Assembly (NCBI GenBank): GCA_902595825.1
Contig: CACJRP010000009.1
Span: 1 to 49,268, forward strand
Reading direction: 5' to 3'
From: an uncultured Bacteroidota bacterium
GTDB lineage: Bacteria; Bacteroidota; Bacteroidia; Flavobacteriales; Flavobacteriaceae
DNA: 49,268 nucleotides
The notes under the pieces were generated by a model. That model ran no database searches and was not told where the DNA came from. It saw nothing but the letters and a program-made list of their open reading frames with translations. This document shows, piece after piece, positions 25,212-37,791 of the stretch (within the stretch, counting starts at the first letter, position 1; each line of letters begins with the position of its first letter). Position numbers and translations under genes: made by a program.

Positions 25212-28200
25212 ATGCATAAAAAAAATAATAACAGATTCAGTTTTGCGTCTTCAAAACTAACAGCCGAATATCCCGATTTCCTTGATATACAAATAAAATC
25301 TTTTCAGGATTTTTTCCAACTTGAAACAAAATCTGCTGAAAGAGCTGAGGAAGGTTTATTTAACACTTTTAAGGAAAATTTTCCAATAACTGATACCAGG
25401 AATCAATTTGTTTTAGAATTTTTGGACTATTTCGTAGATCCACCAAGATATTCTATTCAAGAATGTATAGAAAGAGGTCTTACATACTCAGTTCCGCTAA
25501 AAGCAAGATTAAAATTATTTTGTACGGATCCTGAACACGAAGACTTTGAAACCATAGTACAAGATGTTTTTTTAGGAACAATCCCTTACATGACTCCTAG
25601 TGGAACATTTATAATTAATGGAGCTGAAAGAATCGTAGTCTCCCAACTTCATAGATCGCCGGGAGTATTCTTTGGACAATCTTTCCATGCTAATGGGACT
25701 AAATTATATTCTGCAAGGGTAATTCCATTTAAAGGTTCTTGGATTGAATTTGCCACAGATATTAACAACGTAATGTATGCTTATATCGATAGAAAGAAAA
25801 AGTTACCCGTAACAACTCTTTTTAGAGCAATAGGTTATGAAAGTGACAAAGATATATTAGAAATTTTTGATTTAGCTGAAGAATTTAAAGTTACTAAAAC
25901 TGGTATAAAGAAGGCGATTGGGAGAAAGCTTGCTGCTAGAGTGTTGAATACCTGGCATGAAGATTTTGTTGACGAAGATACTGGCGAAGTAGTATCCATT
26001 GAGAGAAATGAAATAGTAATAGATAGAGACACGATTATAGAAAAAGATCATGTTAATCAAATAGTCGAGACAGGAGTTAAAACAATATTACTGCACAAGG
26101 TAGATGCTCATATGTCTGATTATGCAATCATTCATAACACATTACAAAAAGATCCCACTAACACTGAAAAAGAGGCTGTAGAGCATATTTATAGGCAATT
26201 AAGAAATGCTGAACCTCCAGATGAAGAAACCGCAAGGGGTATAATCGATAAGTTATTTTTTTCAGACCAGAGGTATAACCTTGGAGAAGTTGGCAGGTAC
26301 AGGATGAATAAGAAACTCGGTAATGATATTGAATTAGATAAGCAAGTACTTACTAAGCAGGATATTATCACTATTATTAAATACTTAATTGAGCTTGTAA
26401 ATTCCAAAGCTGAAATTGACGATATTGATCATTTGTCAAACAGAAGAGTCAGGACAGTTGGTGAACAACTATCTTCCCAGTTCGGTGTCGGGCTTGCTCG
26501 AATGGCAAGAACCATCAGGGAAAGGATGAATGTTAGGGATAACGAGGTTTTTACTCCAATCGACTTGATTAATGCTAAAACTCTGTCTTCTGTTATTAAT
26601 ACTTTTTTTGGAACAAACCAGCTTTCTCAATTTATGGACCAAACCAATCCGCTTGCTGAGATAACACACAAAAGAAGATTATCAGCCTTAGGTCCTGGTG
26701 GTTTATCAAGAGAAAGAGCTGGTTTTGAGGTCAGGGACGTACATTACACTCATTATGGACGCCTATGTCCAATTGAAACACCTGAAGGACCTAATATTGG
26801 ACTTATTTCTTCTCTAGGCGTGTTTGCAAAAGTAAATTCTTTAGGCTTTATAGAAACGCCGTACAGAAAAGTTAATAATGGTGTTATTGATTTGAAAAAT
26901 CATGTCTATTTAAGTGCTGAGGAGGAAGAAAATAAATTGATAGCCCAAGCTAACATTCCTTTTTCTGACAAAGGAAAAATTACAGCAGAAAAAATCATCG
27001 TAAGACAAGAAGCTGATTATCCCGTGGTTGACCCCAAAAATGTTGACTACACTGATGTTGCACCGAATCAAATTGCATCAATTTCTGCATCTTTAATTCC
27101 ATTCCTTGAACACGATGATGCTAATCGTGCTTTGATGGGATCTAATATGATGAGACAAGCTGTACCCCTACTTAAGCCTGAGGCTCCCATCGTTGGTACT
27201 GGTTTAGAGAGACAAGTTGCGTCTGATTCCAGAGTTCTAGTAAATTCAGAAGGTAATGGAATTGTTGAATATGTTGACTCTGAAAAGATAATTATAAAGT
27301 ATAATTTTTCAGATGAAGAAAAAATGGTTCGTTTTGAAGAGGACATTAAAGAATACGACCTTATTAAATTTAGAAAAACCAATCAAGGCACATGTATAAA
27401 TCTTAAACCAATTGTTCAAAAGGGAGATAAGGTATCAAAGGGCCAAGTCCTGTGTCAGGGTTACGCTACTCAAAATGGTGAACTTGCACTAGGACGAAAT
27501 ATGAAGGTAGCTTTCATGCCATGGAAAGGTTATAATTTTGAAGATGCTATAGTTATATCTGAAAAAGTTGTAAGAGACGATATTTTCACATCTATCCATA
27601 TAGATGAATATTCCCTTGATGTAAGAGATACTAAACTAGGTTCTGAAGAGTTGACTAATGATATTCCAAATGTTAGTGAAGAAGCAACCAAAGATCTTGA
27701 CGAATTCGGAATGATTAGGGTGGGAGCCGAAGTTAATCCTGGAGACATTTTAATTGGTAAAATTACACCTAAAGGAGAATCAGATCCTACTCCTGAAGAG
27801 AAACTTCTTAGAGCAATTTTTGGTGACAAGGCAGGTGATGTTAAAGACGCATCTCTTAAAGCACCTCCATCCCTAAGAGGGATAGTGATAGACAAAAAAC
27901 TTTTTACTAGGTCTATCAAAGACAAACGAAAAAGAAATCAAGATAAAATTGAGCTAGAAGAATTAGAAAACAAATATGAAAAAAAGTTTAAAGATCTTAA
28001 AGATATTATGGTCGAAAAGCTTTTTGCTATTGTGAATGGAAAAACTTCTCAAGGTGTTCAAAATGATTTGGGCGAAGAAGTTTTACCAAAAGGTAAAAAA
28101 TATACTCTCAAACTTCTTAGCAAAATAGACGATTTTACTCATTTAACAAAAGGTATGTGGACAACGTCATCTGAAACAAACAGGCTAGTTGCAGATCTTA

Positions 28201-29021
28201 TTCATAACTATAAGATTAAAGAAAACGATTTACAAGGTTCATTAAGAAGAGAAAAATTTACTATCAGCGTTGGAGATGAGTTACCGGCAGGAATTAAAAA
28301 ATTAGCTAAGGTGTATATAGCTAAAAAAAGAAAACTAAAGGTTGGAGATAAAATGGCAGGCCGTCACGGTAATAAAGGAATCGTAGCTAGAATTGTAAGA
28401 CAAGAAGATATGCCCTTTTTAGAGGATGGAACACCTGTTGATATTGTTTTAAACCCTCTTGGTGTTCCATCAAGAATGAATATTGGTCAAATATATGAAA
28501 CTGTCCTTGGTTGGGCAGGTCAAAAACTTGATGAAAAATTTGCTACACCAATTTTTGACGGGGCTAATTCTGGGGAAATCAATGATATAATAGAGCGAGC
28601 TGGTATTCCAAAATACGGACATACATATCTTTATGATGGTGGAACTGGAGAAAGATTTGATCAACCAGCTACTGTGGGAGTAATTTATATGTTAAAGTTG
28701 GGACATATGGTTGATGACAAAATGCACTCTAGATCTATTGGTCCTTATTCTTTGATTACTCAGCAACCACTTGGTGGTAAAGCTCAGTTTGGAGGTCAGA
28801 GATTTGGTGAAATGGAGGTTTGGGCTCTTGAGGCTTATGGAGCATCAAGCACGTTACAAGAAATTCTAACCGTTAAATCGGATGATGTTTTGGGTAGAGC
28901 TAAAACTTATGAATCCGTTGTGAAGGGAGAAACATTACCCGATCCAGGTTTACCCGAGTCATTTAATGTTTTAATGCACGAATTAAAGGGATTAGGACTC
29001 GATATTAGACTTGAAGAATAG
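25212..29021 (+). CDS. rpoB: DNA-directed RNA polymerase subunit beta
   Basis: This encodes 1269 residues, normal for Bacteroidota. Landmarks are the N-terminal [20 protein letters not shown], the rifampicin-region stretch [20 protein letters not shown] followed by [21 protein letters not shown], the GRHGNKG core, and the switch/clamp region [24 protein letters not shown] with the usual LEE end. The Ser/His/Arg positions in the rifampicin cluster look like wild type. It starts 52 bases after rplL and ends 21 bases before rpoC. Confidence 0.98.
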   Translation: MHKKNNNRFSFASSKLTAEYPDFLDIQIKSFQDFFQLETKSAERAEEGLFNTFKENFPITDTRNQFVLEFLDYFVDPPRYSIQECIERGLTYSVPLKARLKLFCTDPEHEDFETIVQDVFLGTIPYMTPSGTFIINGAERIVVSQLHRSPGVFFGQSFHANGTKLYSARVIPFKGSWIEFATDINNVMYAYIDRKKKLPVTTLFRAIGYESDKDILEIFDLAEEFKVTKTGIKKAIGRKLAARVLNTWHEDFVDEDTGEVVSIERNEIVIDRDTIIEKDHVNQIVETGVKTILLHKVDAHMSDYAIIHNTLQKDPTNTEKEAVEHIYRQLRNAEPPDEETARGIIDKLFFSDQRYNLGEVGRYRMNKKLGNDIELDKQVLTKQDIITIIKYLIELVNSKAEIDDIDHLSNRRVRTVGEQLSSQFGVGLARMARTIRERMNVRDNEVFTPIDLINAKTLSSVINTFFGTNQLSQFMDQTNPLAEITHKRRLSALGPGGLSRERAGFEVRDVHYTHYGRLCPIETPEGPNIGLISSLGVFAKVNSLGFIETPYRKVNNGVIDLKNHVYLSAEEEENKLIAQANIPFSDKGKITAEKIIVRQEADYPVVDPKNVDYTDVAPNQIASISASLIPFLEHDDANRALMGSNMMRQAVPLLKPEAPIVGTGLERQVASDSRVLVNSEGNGIVEYVDSEKIIIKYNFSDEEKMVRFEEDIKEYDLIKFRKTNQGTCINLKPIVQKGDKVSKGQVLCQGYATQNGELALGRNMKVAFMPWKGYNFEDAIVISEKVVRDDIFTSIHIDEYSLDVRDTKLGSEELTNDIPNVSEEATKDLDEFGMIRVGAEVNPGDILIGKITPKGESDPTPEEKLLRAIFGDKAGDVKDASLKAPPSLRGIVIDKKLFTRSIKDKRKRNQDKIELEELENKYEKKFKDLKDIMVEKLFAIVNGKTSQGVQNDLGEEVLPKGKKYTLKLLSKIDDFTHLTKGMWTTSSETNRLVADLIHNYKIKENDLQGSLRREKFTISVGDELPAGIKKLAKVYIAKKRKLKVGDKMAGRHGNKGIVARIVRQEDMPFLEDGTPVDIVLNPLGVPSRMNIGQIYETVLGWAGQKLDEKFATPIFDGANSGEINDIIERAGIPKYGHTYLYDGGTGERFDQPATVGVIYMLKLGHMVDDKMHSRSIGPYSLITQQPLGGKAQFGGQRFGEMEVWALEAYGASSTLQEILTVKSDDVLGRAKTYESVVKGETLPDPGLPESFNVLMHELKGLGLDIRLEE

Positions 29022-29042
29022 AAATAATTTTATAAAAAGTTC

Positions 29043-32000
29043 ATGAAAAGAGATAACGAAAATTTAACACAAAAAAAGTTTAATAAGATTTCCATAGGAT
29101 TATCTTCTCCTGAAGTGATTTTAAATCATTCTAGGGGAGAAGTTCTTAAACCGGAGACGATTAATTATCGTACACATAAACCAGAAAGAGATGGTTTATT
29201 TTGCGAAAGAATATTTGGACCAGTTAAGGACTTTGAATGTGCATGTGGAAAATACAAAAGAATTCGTTACAAGGGAATTATTTGTGACAGATGCGGAGTA
29301 GAAGTAACTGAAAAAAAAGTTAGAAGAGATAGGGTTGGTCACATTAATTTAGTTGTTCCTGTTGCTCACATATGGTATTTTAGATCATTACCAAACAAAA
29401 TTGGATACCTTTTAGGTCTAGCATCGAAAAAACTTGATATGATAATTTACTATGAAAGGTATGTTGTGATTGAACCAGGTGAAGCTGTTGATGAAGAAGG
29501 AGAGAAACTTAAAAAAATGGACTTTTTGACAGAAGAAGAATATTTAAACGTTAGAGAAAGACTTCCTGAAGATAACCAATACCTTGAAGATAGCGATCCT
29601 AAAAAATTTATTGCAAAAATGGGAGCAGAATGTCTAATTGAACTTCTCTCTAGGATTGATTTAGAAAGTTTATCATATGAACTGAGGCATAAAGCTAATA
29701 ATGAAACATCTAAGCAGAGAAAAACTGAAGCTTTAAAAAGGTTACAAGTTGTTGAAGCATTCAGGGATGCAGATAGTAGAAAGGAAAACAAACCAGAATG
29801 GATGATAATGAAAGTTATTCCTGTTATTCCTCCTGAATTAAGACCTCTTGTACCTCTTGATGGGGGAAGGTTTGCAACATCAGACTTAAATGATTTATAT
29901 AGAAGGGTAATTATAAGAAATAATAGGTTAAAAAGACTTGTAGAAATTAAAGCTCCTGAAGTTATATTAAGAAATGAAAAAAGAATGCTTCAAGAATCCG
30001 TGGACTCTTTATTTGATAACACAAGAAAATCATCTGCAGTTAAAACAGATTCAAATAGACCTTTGAAATCTTTGTCTGACTCACTTAAAGGAAAACAAGG
30101 AAGATTTAGACAAAACTTATTAGGGAAAAGAGTAGATTATTCGGCTCGATCGGTAATTGTCGTAGGTCCGGAGTTAAAATTATATGAATGTGGATTACCA
30201 AAAGATATGGCCGCTGAATTATACAAACCATTTATAACAAGAAAACTCATTGAAAGGGGAATTGTTAAAACTGTTAAATCAGCAAAAAAAATTATAGATC
30301 GAAAAGAGCCTGTAGTTTGGGATATTTTAGAAAATGTTTTAAAAGGTCATCCGGTTTTATTAAACAGAGCACCAACACTTCATAGACTAGGAATTCAAGC
30401 TTTTCAACCTAAATTAATTGAAGGGAAAGCCATACAACTTCACCCTCTTGTGTGTACTGCTTTTAATGCAGATTTTGATGGTGATCAAATGGCAGTACAC
30501 CTTCCTTTGGGTCCGGAAGCTATTCTTGAATCACAATTATTGATGCTCGCTTCCCATAATATCTTAAATCCTGCCAATGGTTCTCCGGTTACAGTTCCCT
30601 CTCAAGATATGGTTTTGGGTTTGTATTATATGACAAAGGCACGAAAATCCACAAAAGAACATCCTGTTCTTGGTGAAGGTCTCACCTTTTATTCCGTTGA
30701 CGAAGTTCACATAGCATATAATGAAAATAAAGTTGATTTAAATGCTATTATCAATATTAAAGTTGACAATTTATCAAAAGATAATCTTAATAAAGGATCT
30801 ATTATTGAGACGACTGTTGGAAGAGTTCTTTTTAATGAAGTAGTCCCAAAAAATGCTGGATTTTTCAATGAAGTTTTGACTAAGAAAAATCTAAGAGATA
30901 TTATTGGAAAAATATTAAAAGAAACAAGCGTTCCAGAAACTTCAGATTTTTTAGACAAAATTAAAGATATGGGATACGGTTTTGCGTTTAAAGGTGGACT
31001 TTCATTCAGTTTAGGGGACATTATTATTCCTTCAGAAAAAAATTCTTTGATTGATCAAGCAAACGGTAAAGTAGATAACATATTAGGAAATTATAATATG
31101 GGATTAATAACGAACAACGAAAGGTATAACCAGATTATTGACGTATGGACTTCAACAAATTCTCACCTAACAAGTCTTGCCATGAAAAAAATAAGCGAGG
31201 ACCAGCAAGGTTTTAATTCGGTTTACATGATGCTTGATTCAGGAGCAAGGGGTTCTAAAGAACAAATTAGACAATTAACTGGAATGAGAGGACTTATGGC
31301 TAAACCGAAAAAATCAACTGCAGGAGGTGGTGAAATTATCGAAAACCCAATACTTTCAAACTTTAAAGAAGGTCTTTCAATTTTAGAATATTTTATCTCT
31401 ACCCATGGAGCCAGAAAAGGTTTGGCTGATACGGCTCTTAAAACAGCTGATGCTGGTTATTTGACGAGACGACTGGTGGATGTTTCACAGGATGTTATAA
31501 TTACTGAAGTAGATTGTGGAACTTTACGTGGAATAGAAATTAAGCCTTTAAAGAAAAATGAGGAAATTGTCGAACCTCTTTCCGACAGGATTCGTGGAAG
31601 AGTTGCCTTGGAAGATATAATTAACCCTTTGAATGGTGAAACATTAGTTCAGGCAACAGAAGAAATAAATGATTCAGTTTCTGATTTAATTGATACTTTG
31701 CCACTAGAATCTATCCAGGTTAGATCACCTCTAACTTGTGAAGCCAAAAGAGGTATTTGTTCTTCTTGTTATGGTCGTAATTTGGCAACTGGGAAAATGG
31801 TTCAAAAAGGTGAGGCTGTTGGGGTAGTTGCCGCTCAGTCCATTGGAGAACCTGGAACCCAATTAACCCTAAGAACTTTTCATGTTGGAGGGGTTGCTGG
31901 AAACATATCTGAGGAAAGTCAGTTGTTTTCAAAACATGATGGAATAGCCAAGATTGATGACTTAAAAATTGTAAAATCAATTAACAAAGATGGTAAGGCT

Positions 32001-33359
32001 TCAAATACTGTGATTTCCAGAACTACTGAAATCCATATAATTGATCACGATTCTAAAAATATTCTAAGTTCTAACATAATTCCTTATGGCTCAACTTTAA
32101 ATATAAAAAATGGTGCCAAGATTAAAAAAAATGATTTAATATGTTCTTGGGATCCTTTTAATGGAGTGATTGTGTCTGAATTTTCAGGTAAAATATCCTA
32201 TGAAAATATCGAAGCTGGTACAACTTACCAAGTTGAAATAGATGAACAAACGGGATTTCAAGAAAAAGTAATTTCAGAATCAAGAAATAAAAAACTTATA
32301 CCAACCATCCTGATTTTGGATAGTAAAGGCAATACCTTGAGATCTTACAATTTGCCCGTAGGAGCTCACCTGATAGTTGATGACAACGAAAAGATTTCAG
32401 AGGGTAAAGTACTAGTAAAAATTCCAAGAAAATCTGCCAAGTCAGGGGATATTACAGGAGGACTTCCAAGGGTCACTGAACTTTTTGAAGCAAGAAATCC
32501 TTCTAATCCTGCAGTTGTTTCAGAAATTGATGGCGTAGTTTCATTCGGAAAAATTAAAAGAGGTAATAGAGAGATAATAGTAAAGTCTAAATTTGATGAT
32601 GTTAAAAAATATTTAGTTAAGTTGTCTAATCAAATTTTAGTTCAAGAAAATGATTTCGTAAAAGCTGGTATGCCACTATCTGATGGCTCAATAACTCCAA
32701 TTGATATTCTCAAAATTAAAGGACCTTCAGCAGTGCAACAGTATTTAGTCAACGAGGTTCAAGAGGTCTATAGATTACAAGGTGTAAAAATTAATGATAA
32801 ACATTTTGAAGTTGTTGTAAGGCAGATGATGAGAAAAGTAAAGATCAATGACCCTGGTGACACTTTGTTTTTGGAAGATCAATTAATTCACAAGGACGAC
32901 TTTATAAATGAAAATGATTCTTTATTTGGTAAAAAAATAGTTGAAGAAATTGGGGATTCCGAAAATCTTAAATTGGGGCAAATGATATCTTCACGTAAAT
33001 TGAGGGATGAGAATTCGTTTTTAAAGCGGGAAGGTAAAAATATTGTAGTTGCGAGGGATGCCAAACCCGCAACCGCTACCCCTGAACTTCAGGGAATCAC
33101 CAGAGCATCTTTGCAAACTAAATCTTTTATTTCAGCAGCCTCATTCCAAGAAACCACAAAGGTTTTAAATGAAGCGGCAGTTAATGGAAAAGAAGATAAT
33201 TTGGGTGGGTTAAAGGAAAACGTAATAGTTGGACACAAAATCCCTGCTGGAACAGGATTGCGTGAGTATGGCGACGTTATAGTTGGATCTAAAGATGAAT
33301 ACACCAGTTTACTTGTCAACAAAGAAGAGGAAGAAGAGGAAGAAAAGTTTAAAATTTAA
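29043..33359 (+). CDS. rpoC: DNA-directed RNA polymerase subunit beta'
   Basis: This encodes 1438 residues. The N-terminal zinc site ([20 protein letters not shown]), the catalytic [12 protein letters not shown] with three Asp that hold magnesium, the bridge/trigger region ([18 protein letters not shown]), the second zinc site ([13 protein letters not shown]) and [21 protein letters not shown] are all present. It ends in an acidic run ([12 protein letters not shown]), common in Bacteroidota. The DUF3467 gene follows after 11 bases. Confidence 0.98.
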   Translation: MKRDNENLTQKKFNKISIGLSSPEVILNHSRGEVLKPETINYRTHKPERDGLFCERIFGPVKDFECACGKYKRIRYKGIICDRCGVEVTEKKVRRDRVGHINLVVPVAHIWYFRSLPNKIGYLLGLASKKLDMIIYYERYVVIEPGEAVDEEGEKLKKMDFLTEEEYLNVRERLPEDNQYLEDSDPKKFIAKMGAECLIELLSRIDLESLSYELRHKANNETSKQRKTEALKRLQVVEAFRDADSRKENKPEWMIMKVIPVIPPELRPLVPLDGGRFATSDLNDLYRRVIIRNNRLKRLVEIKAPEVILRNEKRMLQESVDSLFDNTRKSSAVKTDSNRPLKSLSDSLKGKQGRFRQNLLGKRVDYSARSVIVVGPELKLYECGLPKDMAAELYKPFITRKLIERGIVKTVKSAKKIIDRKEPVVWDILENVLKGHPVLLNRAPTLHRLGIQAFQPKLIEGKAIQLHPLVCTAFNADFDGDQMAVHLPLGPEAILESQLLMLASHNILNPANGSPVTVPSQDMVLGLYYMTKARKSTKEHPVLGEGLTFYSVDEVHIAYNENKVDLNAIINIKVDNLSKDNLNKGSIIETTVGRVLFNEVVPKNAGFFNEVLTKKNLRDIIGKILKETSVPETSDFLDKIKDMGYGFAFKGGLSFSLGDIIIPSEKNSLIDQANGKVDNILGNYNMGLITNNERYNQIIDVWTSTNSHLTSLAMKKISEDQQGFNSVYMMLDSGARGSKEQIRQLTGMRGLMAKPKKSTAGGGEIIENPILSNFKEGLSILEYFISTHGARKGLADTALKTADAGYLTRRLVDVSQDVIITEVDCGTLRGIEIKPLKKNEEIVEPLSDRIRGRVALEDIINPLNGETLVQATEEINDSVSDLIDTLPLESIQVRSPLTCEAKRGICSSCYGRNLATGKMVQKGEAVGVVAAQSIGEPGTQLTLRTFHVGGVAGNISEESQLFSKHDGIAKIDDLKIVKSINKDGKASNTVISRTTEIHIIDHDSKNILSSNIIPYGSTLNIKNGAKIKKNDLICSWDPFNGVIVSEFSGKISYENIEAGTTYQVEIDEQTGFQEKVISESRNKKLIPTILILDSKGNTLRSYNLPVGAHLIVDDNEKISEGKVLVKIPRKSAKSGDITGGLPRVTELFEARNPSNPAVVSEIDGVVSFGKIKRGNREIIVKSKFDDVKKYLVKLSNQILVQENDFVKAGMPLSDGSITPIDILKIKGPSAVQQYLVNEVQEVYRLQGVKINDKHFEVVVRQMMRKVKINDPGDTLFLEDQLIHKDDFINENDSLFGKKIVEEIGDSENLKLGQMISSRKLRDENSFLKREGKNIVVARDAKPATATPELQGITRASLQTKSFISAASFQETTKVLNEAAVNGKEDNLGGLKENVIVGHKIPAGTGLREYGDVIVGSKDEYTSLLVNKEEEEEEEKFKI

Positions 33360-33370
33360 AGTTTTAACTT

Positions 33371-33679
33371 ATGACTAAGGAGTCAAATAAAAAAAAAATA
33401 GATATAGAATTAGATAACAGCACAATAGATGGAGTATACAGTAATTTAGTGGTTATTAACCACTCATCATCCGAGTTTATTTTAGACTTTGTTATAATAA
33501 CACCAGGCGCTCCAAAAGCAAAGGTCAAATCTAGAGTTATTTTAACTCCTGAGCATGCAAAAAGATTAAATTATGCCTTAAGCGAAAATATTTTAAGATT
33601 TGAGCAATCGTCAGGTGAAATCAAAATTAAAGAAAATAAAAACATTCCAATAAACTTTGGCCCTAAAGGAGAGGCTTAA
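33371..33679 (+). CDS. DUF3467 domain protein
   Basis: This encodes 102 residues of a small cytoplasmic protein commonly placed after rpoC in Bacteroidota. The pattern GVYSNLVVINHSSSEFILDFVIITPGAPKAKVKSRVILTPEHAKRL is diagnostic of the family; its function is not known. It is the last gene of the rpoBC operon. Its stop codon TAA (33677-33679) overlaps the rpe stop on the other strand, so no terminator lies between them. Confidence 0.88.
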   Translation: MTKESNKKKIDIELDNSTIDGVYSNLVVINHSSSEFILDFVIITPGAPKAKVKSRVILTPEHAKRLNYALSENILRFEQSSGEIKIKENKNIPINFGPKGEA

Positions 33680-34326
33680 ATTTCTTTTAGTGAAATAATA
33701 TTTTCACGGGGATTTTCTGATTTAAAAATGAAGTTTCCAGCTACTAGTACATCAGCACCGTTATTAATAAGCTTTTTTGCGTTTTTTATATTAACTCCCC
33801 CATCCACTTGAATTTTACAGTTAGATTTTTTTTCCTGAATAATTTTCTTTAATTTCTTTACTTTATTGAATGAGTTTTCAATGAACTTTTGACCACTAAA
33901 TCCAGGATTTACACTCATTAAGCAAACTATATCAATATCATTTATAATTTCATCTAAGTGATTGACATCAGTATGTGGGTTGATTGCTACGCCTGCCATC
34001 GCACCTTTTGTTTTGATTTCATGTATAGCTCTGTGAAGGTGTCTACATGCTTCCAAATGAATAGTTAATACTTTTGTATTGTATTTTAAAAAGTTTTCAA
34101 TATATCTTTCAGGTTTCGATATCATTAGGTGAATATCTAATGGCTTTTTTGAAAGGGTGTCAATATAATCAATCACTGGCATACCAAAAGAAATATTTGG
34201 AACAAATTGACCATCCATTACATCTATGTGTACCCAATCTGCATTGCTATCATTAAGCATCAAAATATCATTCGCCAAGTTTCCAAAGTCTGCAGATAAA
34301 ATTGACGGTGAAACAATATTTGACAT
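33676..34326 (-). CDS. rpe: Ribulose-phosphate 3-epimerase
   Basis: This encodes 216 residues from ATG 34326; a TTG at 34332 adds two residues. The enzyme interconverts ribulose-5-phosphate and xylulose-5-phosphate in the pentose phosphate pathway. Family motifs are intact: SPSILSADFG, WVHIDVMDGQFVPNISFG with the metal ligands His and Asp, DIHLMI, LMSVNPGFSGQKF and IQVDGGVN (Asp). It is the last of a minus-strand run that includes rpoD, pnp, rpsO, accD and fbaA. Confidence 0.96.
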   Translation of the reverse strand: MSNIVSPSILSADFGNLANDILMLNDSNADWVHIDVMDGQFVPNISFGMPVIDYIDTLSKKPLDIHLMISKPERYIENFLKYNTKVLTIHLEACRHLHRAIHEIKTKGAMAGVAINPHTDVNHLDEIINDIDIVCLMSVNPGFSGQKFIENSFNKVKKLKKIIQEKKSNCKIQVDGGVNIKNAKKLINNGADVLVAGNFIFKSENPRENIISLKEI

Positions 34327-34338
34327 TAGCAAAAGAAA

Positions 34339-35202
34339 CTAACCTAAGTAGGTTTTTAGTATTTTACTTCTAGATGTATGTTTAAGTCTTCTTATAGCTT
34401 TTTCCTTAATTTGTCTTACTCTTTCCCTCGTAAGATCGAAAGTTTCTCCAATTTCTTCTAAGGTCATTGCATGTTGTTCCCCAAGACCAAAATAAAGTCT
34501 AACCACATCAGCTTCTCTTGGTGTAAGAGTTTCTAAAGCGCGTTCAATTTCTGTTTTAAGTGATTCATGTAATAAAGATCTGTCAGGGTTTGGAGATTCA
34601 CCACTGTTAAGAACATCATAGAGGTTAGAATCTTCTCCTTCAACCAAAGGTGCGTCCATTGAAACGTGTCTGCCAGAGTTCTTAAGAGATTCTTTAACAT
34701 CATTAACAGTCATGTCCAATTCCTTTGCAATTTCTTCAGCAGATGGCTCTCTCTCATGAGCTTGTTCAAGAAAAGCAAAAGTCTTATTAATTTTGTTTAT
34801 AGATCCTATTTTATTTAGTGGGAGTCTGACAATTCTAGATTGTTCTGCAAGGGCTTGTAATATAGATTGTCTAATCCACCAAACGGCGTACGAGATGAAT
34901 TTAAAACCTCTAGTTTCATCAAATCTTTTTGCAGCTTTAATTAATCCTAGGTTCCCTTCATTTATAAGATCTGGTAGGGTTAAACCTTGATTTTGATACT
35001 GTTTAGCAACAGACACAACAAATCTCAAGTTAGCTTTCGTTAATACTTCAAGTGCAATTTGATCTCCATTCTTTATTCTTTGAGCTAATTCAACTTCTTG
35101 CTCTGCAGTAATTAAGTCAACTTTACCTATTTCTTGAAGGTATTTATCTAAAGATGCGGTTTCCCTATTAGTTACCTGTTTTGTTATTTTTAATTGTCTC
35201 AT
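34339..35202 (-). CDS. rpoD: Primary RNA polymerase sigma factor RpoD/SigA
   Basis: This encodes 287 residues, the short form usual in Bacteroidota, without region 1.1. Region 1.2 starts [16 protein letters not shown], region 2 has [23 protein letters not shown], region 3 follows and region 4.2 contains [24 protein letters not shown]. The factor recognises TTG/TAnnTTTG promoters of this group, which fits the promoters seen in this window. The start lies 12 bases before rpe on the minus strand in the reading direction and 76 bases after pnp. Confidence 0.96.
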   Translation of the reverse strand: MRQLKITKQVTNRETASLDKYLQEIGKVDLITAEQEVELAQRIKNGDQIALEVLTKANLRFVVSVAKQYQNQGLTLPDLINEGNLGLIKAAKRFDETRGFKFISYAVWWIRQSILQALAEQSRIVRLPLNKIGSINKINKTFAFLEQAHEREPSAEEIAKELDMTVNDVKESLKNSGRHVSMDAPLVEGEDSNLYDVLNSGESPNPDRSLLHESLKTEIERALETLTPREADVVRLYFGLGEQHAMTLEEIGETFDLTRERVRQIKEKAIRRLKHTSRSKILKTYLG

Positions 35203-35278
35203 AAAAACTTTCTTATATTGGTATTACGAAAAAAAAACTTAATTGTTACATATTTCAATTTTATAATTTATTTTTCTC

Positions 35279-37399
35279 TTAATTTTTTCTATCAGGTTTT
35301 GGTAGAAGAACTTTTCTTGATACTTTTTGTTTTTTTGTTTTTGGATCTATTCCGAAGTATTTTACATCGAATTTGTCTCCTAAATTTATTTCATCAGTTA
35401 CTTTATCAATTCTTTTCCAAGAAATTTCTGAAATATGTAACAAAACTTCATTGCCTGGAACAAATTCAACAACAGCTCCAAAATCCAGAATTTTAATAAC
35501 CTCAACATTATATATTTTACCAGTTTCAGGTCTAAAAGTAATATTATCTATTTTTTTTATAGCGGAATCAATTTTGTCTTGATTAACACCTAAAATTTCA
35601 ATGACACCTTGATCCCCGTCTTCTTCAATCACGATTGTTGTCTCAGTATCTTTCTGCATTTCTTGAATTGTTTTACCACCAGGACCAATTACTGCTCCAA
35701 TAAACTCGTTGGGAATTCTTAATGTAACCATTTTAGGAGCATGGGCTTTTACAGAGCTATTACACTTACTTATTGTTTTTGACATATTTTTTAAAATGTG
35801 AAGACGCCCTTCTTTAGCTTGATTTAAAGCTTTTTCTAATATTTCATATGATAGCCCTTTTATTTTTATATCCATCTGACAGGCTGTAATTCCTTCAGTG
35901 GTTCCAGTAACTTTGAAATCCATATCTCCTAGATGATCTTCGTCTCCTAATATGTCGCTTAGCACAGCAAATCTTTTCCCATCAGAAATTAGTCCCATTG
36001 CAATTCCTGATACAGCTCTTTTTATTTTAATACCAGCGTCCATTAATGCCATGGTTCCAGAACAAACCGTTGCCATAGAAGATGAACCATTTGATTCTAA
36101 GATTTCACTCACTACTCTTACAGTGTAAGGACAATCGTTAGGTATCATGTTTTTAAGTGCTCTTTGAGCTAAATTTCCGTGTCCCACTTCTCTTCTAGAA
36201 GTTCCTCTTAGAGGTCTAGCCTCTCCAGTTGAGAAGGGTGGAAAATTATAATGAAGATAAAATCTTTCCTCTCCTTCATAAGAGGGCATATCTATTTGAT
36301 TAGCTTCTCTTGAAGTACCTAGTGTTACAGTTGCTAGAGCCTGTGTTTCTCCCCTGGAAAAAATTGAAGATCCATGTGTAGATGGAAGATAATCTATCTC
36401 AGTCCATATCGGTCTAATTTGATCTGTTGATCTTCCATCAAGCCTTAAACCTTCGCTTAAAACTAGTTCTCTGACAGCTTCCTTTTGAACTTTGGAAAAG
36501 TATTTTTTAACTAAATAAATTTTTTCATCTTCATCCTCATCATCCGAAAATTTTTCAATTAATGCTTCTTTTAATTCGTTAAAACTCTTTGACCTTTCAT
36601 CTTTTTTAGTCCCTTTTTTAGCTATGTCATAGCACTTTTGGTAGATTTCTTTTAAGATTTGTTGATAAAGTTTATCATCACTTTCTTCTTGTTCGTATTC
36701 ACGAATTTCTTTTTTACCAACTTTTTTAACAAGATTATGTTGAGCCTTGATTTGATTTTTAACTGCGTCATGAGCAATTTTAATGGCATCAATCATTTCA
36801 TTTTCAGAGCATTCATTCATTTCTCCTTCTACCATCATAACGGAATCTTCAGATGCACCAACTACCATGTCTATGTCAGAATTTAATAATTGATCCCTGT
36901 TTGGATTTATAACGAATTTTCCATCTACTCTACCTATCCTTACCTCTGATATCGCACATTCAAAAGGAATGTCACTTAACTGAATTGCTGCTGAAGCTGC
37001 TAGACCTGCTAATGCATCTGGCATTACTTCGGGGTCATTTGACATAAGCTGAATCATAACTTGTACCTCATTGTGGTAATCAGAAGGAAAAAGAGGTCTT
37101 AAGACTCTATCAACTAACCTCATAGTTAATATTTCTCCGTCACTTGGTCTTGCCTCTCTCTTGAAAAAACCTCCTGGATATCTTCCTGCAGATGCAAATT
37201 TTTCTCTGTAATCGACTGTCAAAGGTAAAAAATCTACTTGCGCAGAATTATAATTTGATACTACTGTACATAAAAGCATACATTTTCCCATCTTGACCAC
37301 GACAGAGCCATGGGCCTGTTTAGCTAGTTTTCCAGTTTCTAAAATAATTTTTCTTCCATCTTCAAAATGGATTTCCTCTGTAAATGTTTTTGGAATCAT
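35279..37399 (-). CDS. pnp: Polynucleotide phosphorylase
   Basis: This encodes 706 residues, the normal length. PNPase degrades RNA from the 3' end using phosphate. Two RNase PH domains (about 1-250 and 310-540; second contains [29 protein letters not shown] and [19 protein letters not shown]) are joined by an alpha-helical domain (about 250-310); the KH domain ([16 protein letters not shown]) and an S1 domain ([19 protein letters not shown]) follow. The C-terminus ends shortly after S1. It lies upstream of rpoD in the transcription direction and downstream of rpsO. Confidence 0.97.
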   Translation of the reverse strand: MIPKTFTEEIHFEDGRKIILETGKLAKQAHGSVVVKMGKCMLLCTVVSNYNSAQVDFLPLTVDYREKFASAGRYPGGFFKREARPSDGEILTMRLVDRVLRPLFPSDYHNEVQVMIQLMSNDPEVMPDALAGLAASAAIQLSDIPFECAISEVRIGRVDGKFVINPNRDQLLNSDIDMVVGASEDSVMMVEGEMNECSENEMIDAIKIAHDAVKNQIKAQHNLVKKVGKKEIREYEQEESDDKLYQQILKEIYQKCYDIAKKGTKKDERSKSFNELKEALIEKFSDDEDEDEKIYLVKKYFSKVQKEAVRELVLSEGLRLDGRSTDQIRPIWTEIDYLPSTHGSSIFSRGETQALATVTLGTSREANQIDMPSYEGEERFYLHYNFPPFSTGEARPLRGTSRREVGHGNLAQRALKNMIPNDCPYTVRVVSEILESNGSSSMATVCSGTMALMDAGIKIKRAVSGIAMGLISDGKRFAVLSDILGDEDHLGDMDFKVTGTTEGITACQMDIKIKGLSYEILEKALNQAKEGRLHILKNMSKTISKCNSSVKAHAPKMVTLRIPNEFIGAVIGPGGKTIQEMQKDTETTIVIEEDGDQGVIEILGVNQDKIDSAIKKIDNITFRPETGKIYNVEVIKILDFGAVVEFVPGNEVLLHISEISWKRIDKVTDEINLGDKFDVKYFGIDPKTKKQKVSRKVLLPKPDRKN

Positions 37400-37475
37400 A
37401 ATCTTTCATTTTTAATACCTTTCGAATGTTGTTTATTTAGTAGAGGTACTTCAATGAAATGTAATTAGTTAAATA

Positions 37476-37745
37476 TTATTTTCTTATTTTAAGTTTCTTT
37501 ATAATAGAACGATAACGTTCTATATTTTTGTTTTTTAAGTAATCTAGAAGGTTTTTTCTTTTGCCAACCAATTTTACAAGAGATCTTTCCGTATTAAAAT
37601 CTTTTGGGTTCTTTTTAAGATGGAGAGATAGGTGATTTATTCTGTAAGTAAAAAGAGCTATCTGTCCTTCAGCAGATCCAGTATCTTTTTTAGATGAACC
37701 ATTTTCACTGAAAATTTCTTCTTTTTTTGATTTAGTTAAATGCAT
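37476..37745 (-). CDS. rpsO: 30S ribosomal protein S15
   Basis: This encodes 89 residues, full length. The core pattern TGSAEGQIALFTYRINHLSLHLKKNPKDF and RSLVKLVGKRKNLLDYLK is intact; S15 organises the 16S central domain and often represses its own mRNA. It is followed by pnp, the common rpsO-pnp order. A promoter -7 element lies 20 bases upstream of its start. Confidence 0.97.
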   Translation of the reverse strand: MHLTKSKKEEIFSENGSSKKDTGSAEGQIALFTYRINHLSLHLKKNPKDFNTERSLVKLVGKRKNLLDYLKNKNIERYRSIIKKLKIRK

Positions 37746-37764
37746 TGTTAAATCATTAGGATTG

Positions 37765-37772
37765 CAAATATA
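37765..37772 (-). promoter_or_regulatory. Promoter -7 element of rpsO
   Basis: On the minus strand TATATTTG reads at 37772-37765, a TAnnTTTG-type element, 20 bases before the rpsO start at 37745. No clear TTG at -33 was seen; the expected transcript start is about 37758, giving a very short leader. Confidence 0.5.
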
Positions 37773-37791
37773 AATTAAATTTATAAACTTT

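Noticed and set aside
29450-29791. Long minus-strand frames inside rpoB, rpoC and other highly conserved genes
   Set aside because: They are shadows of coding sequence with no start context, domain or signal of their own.
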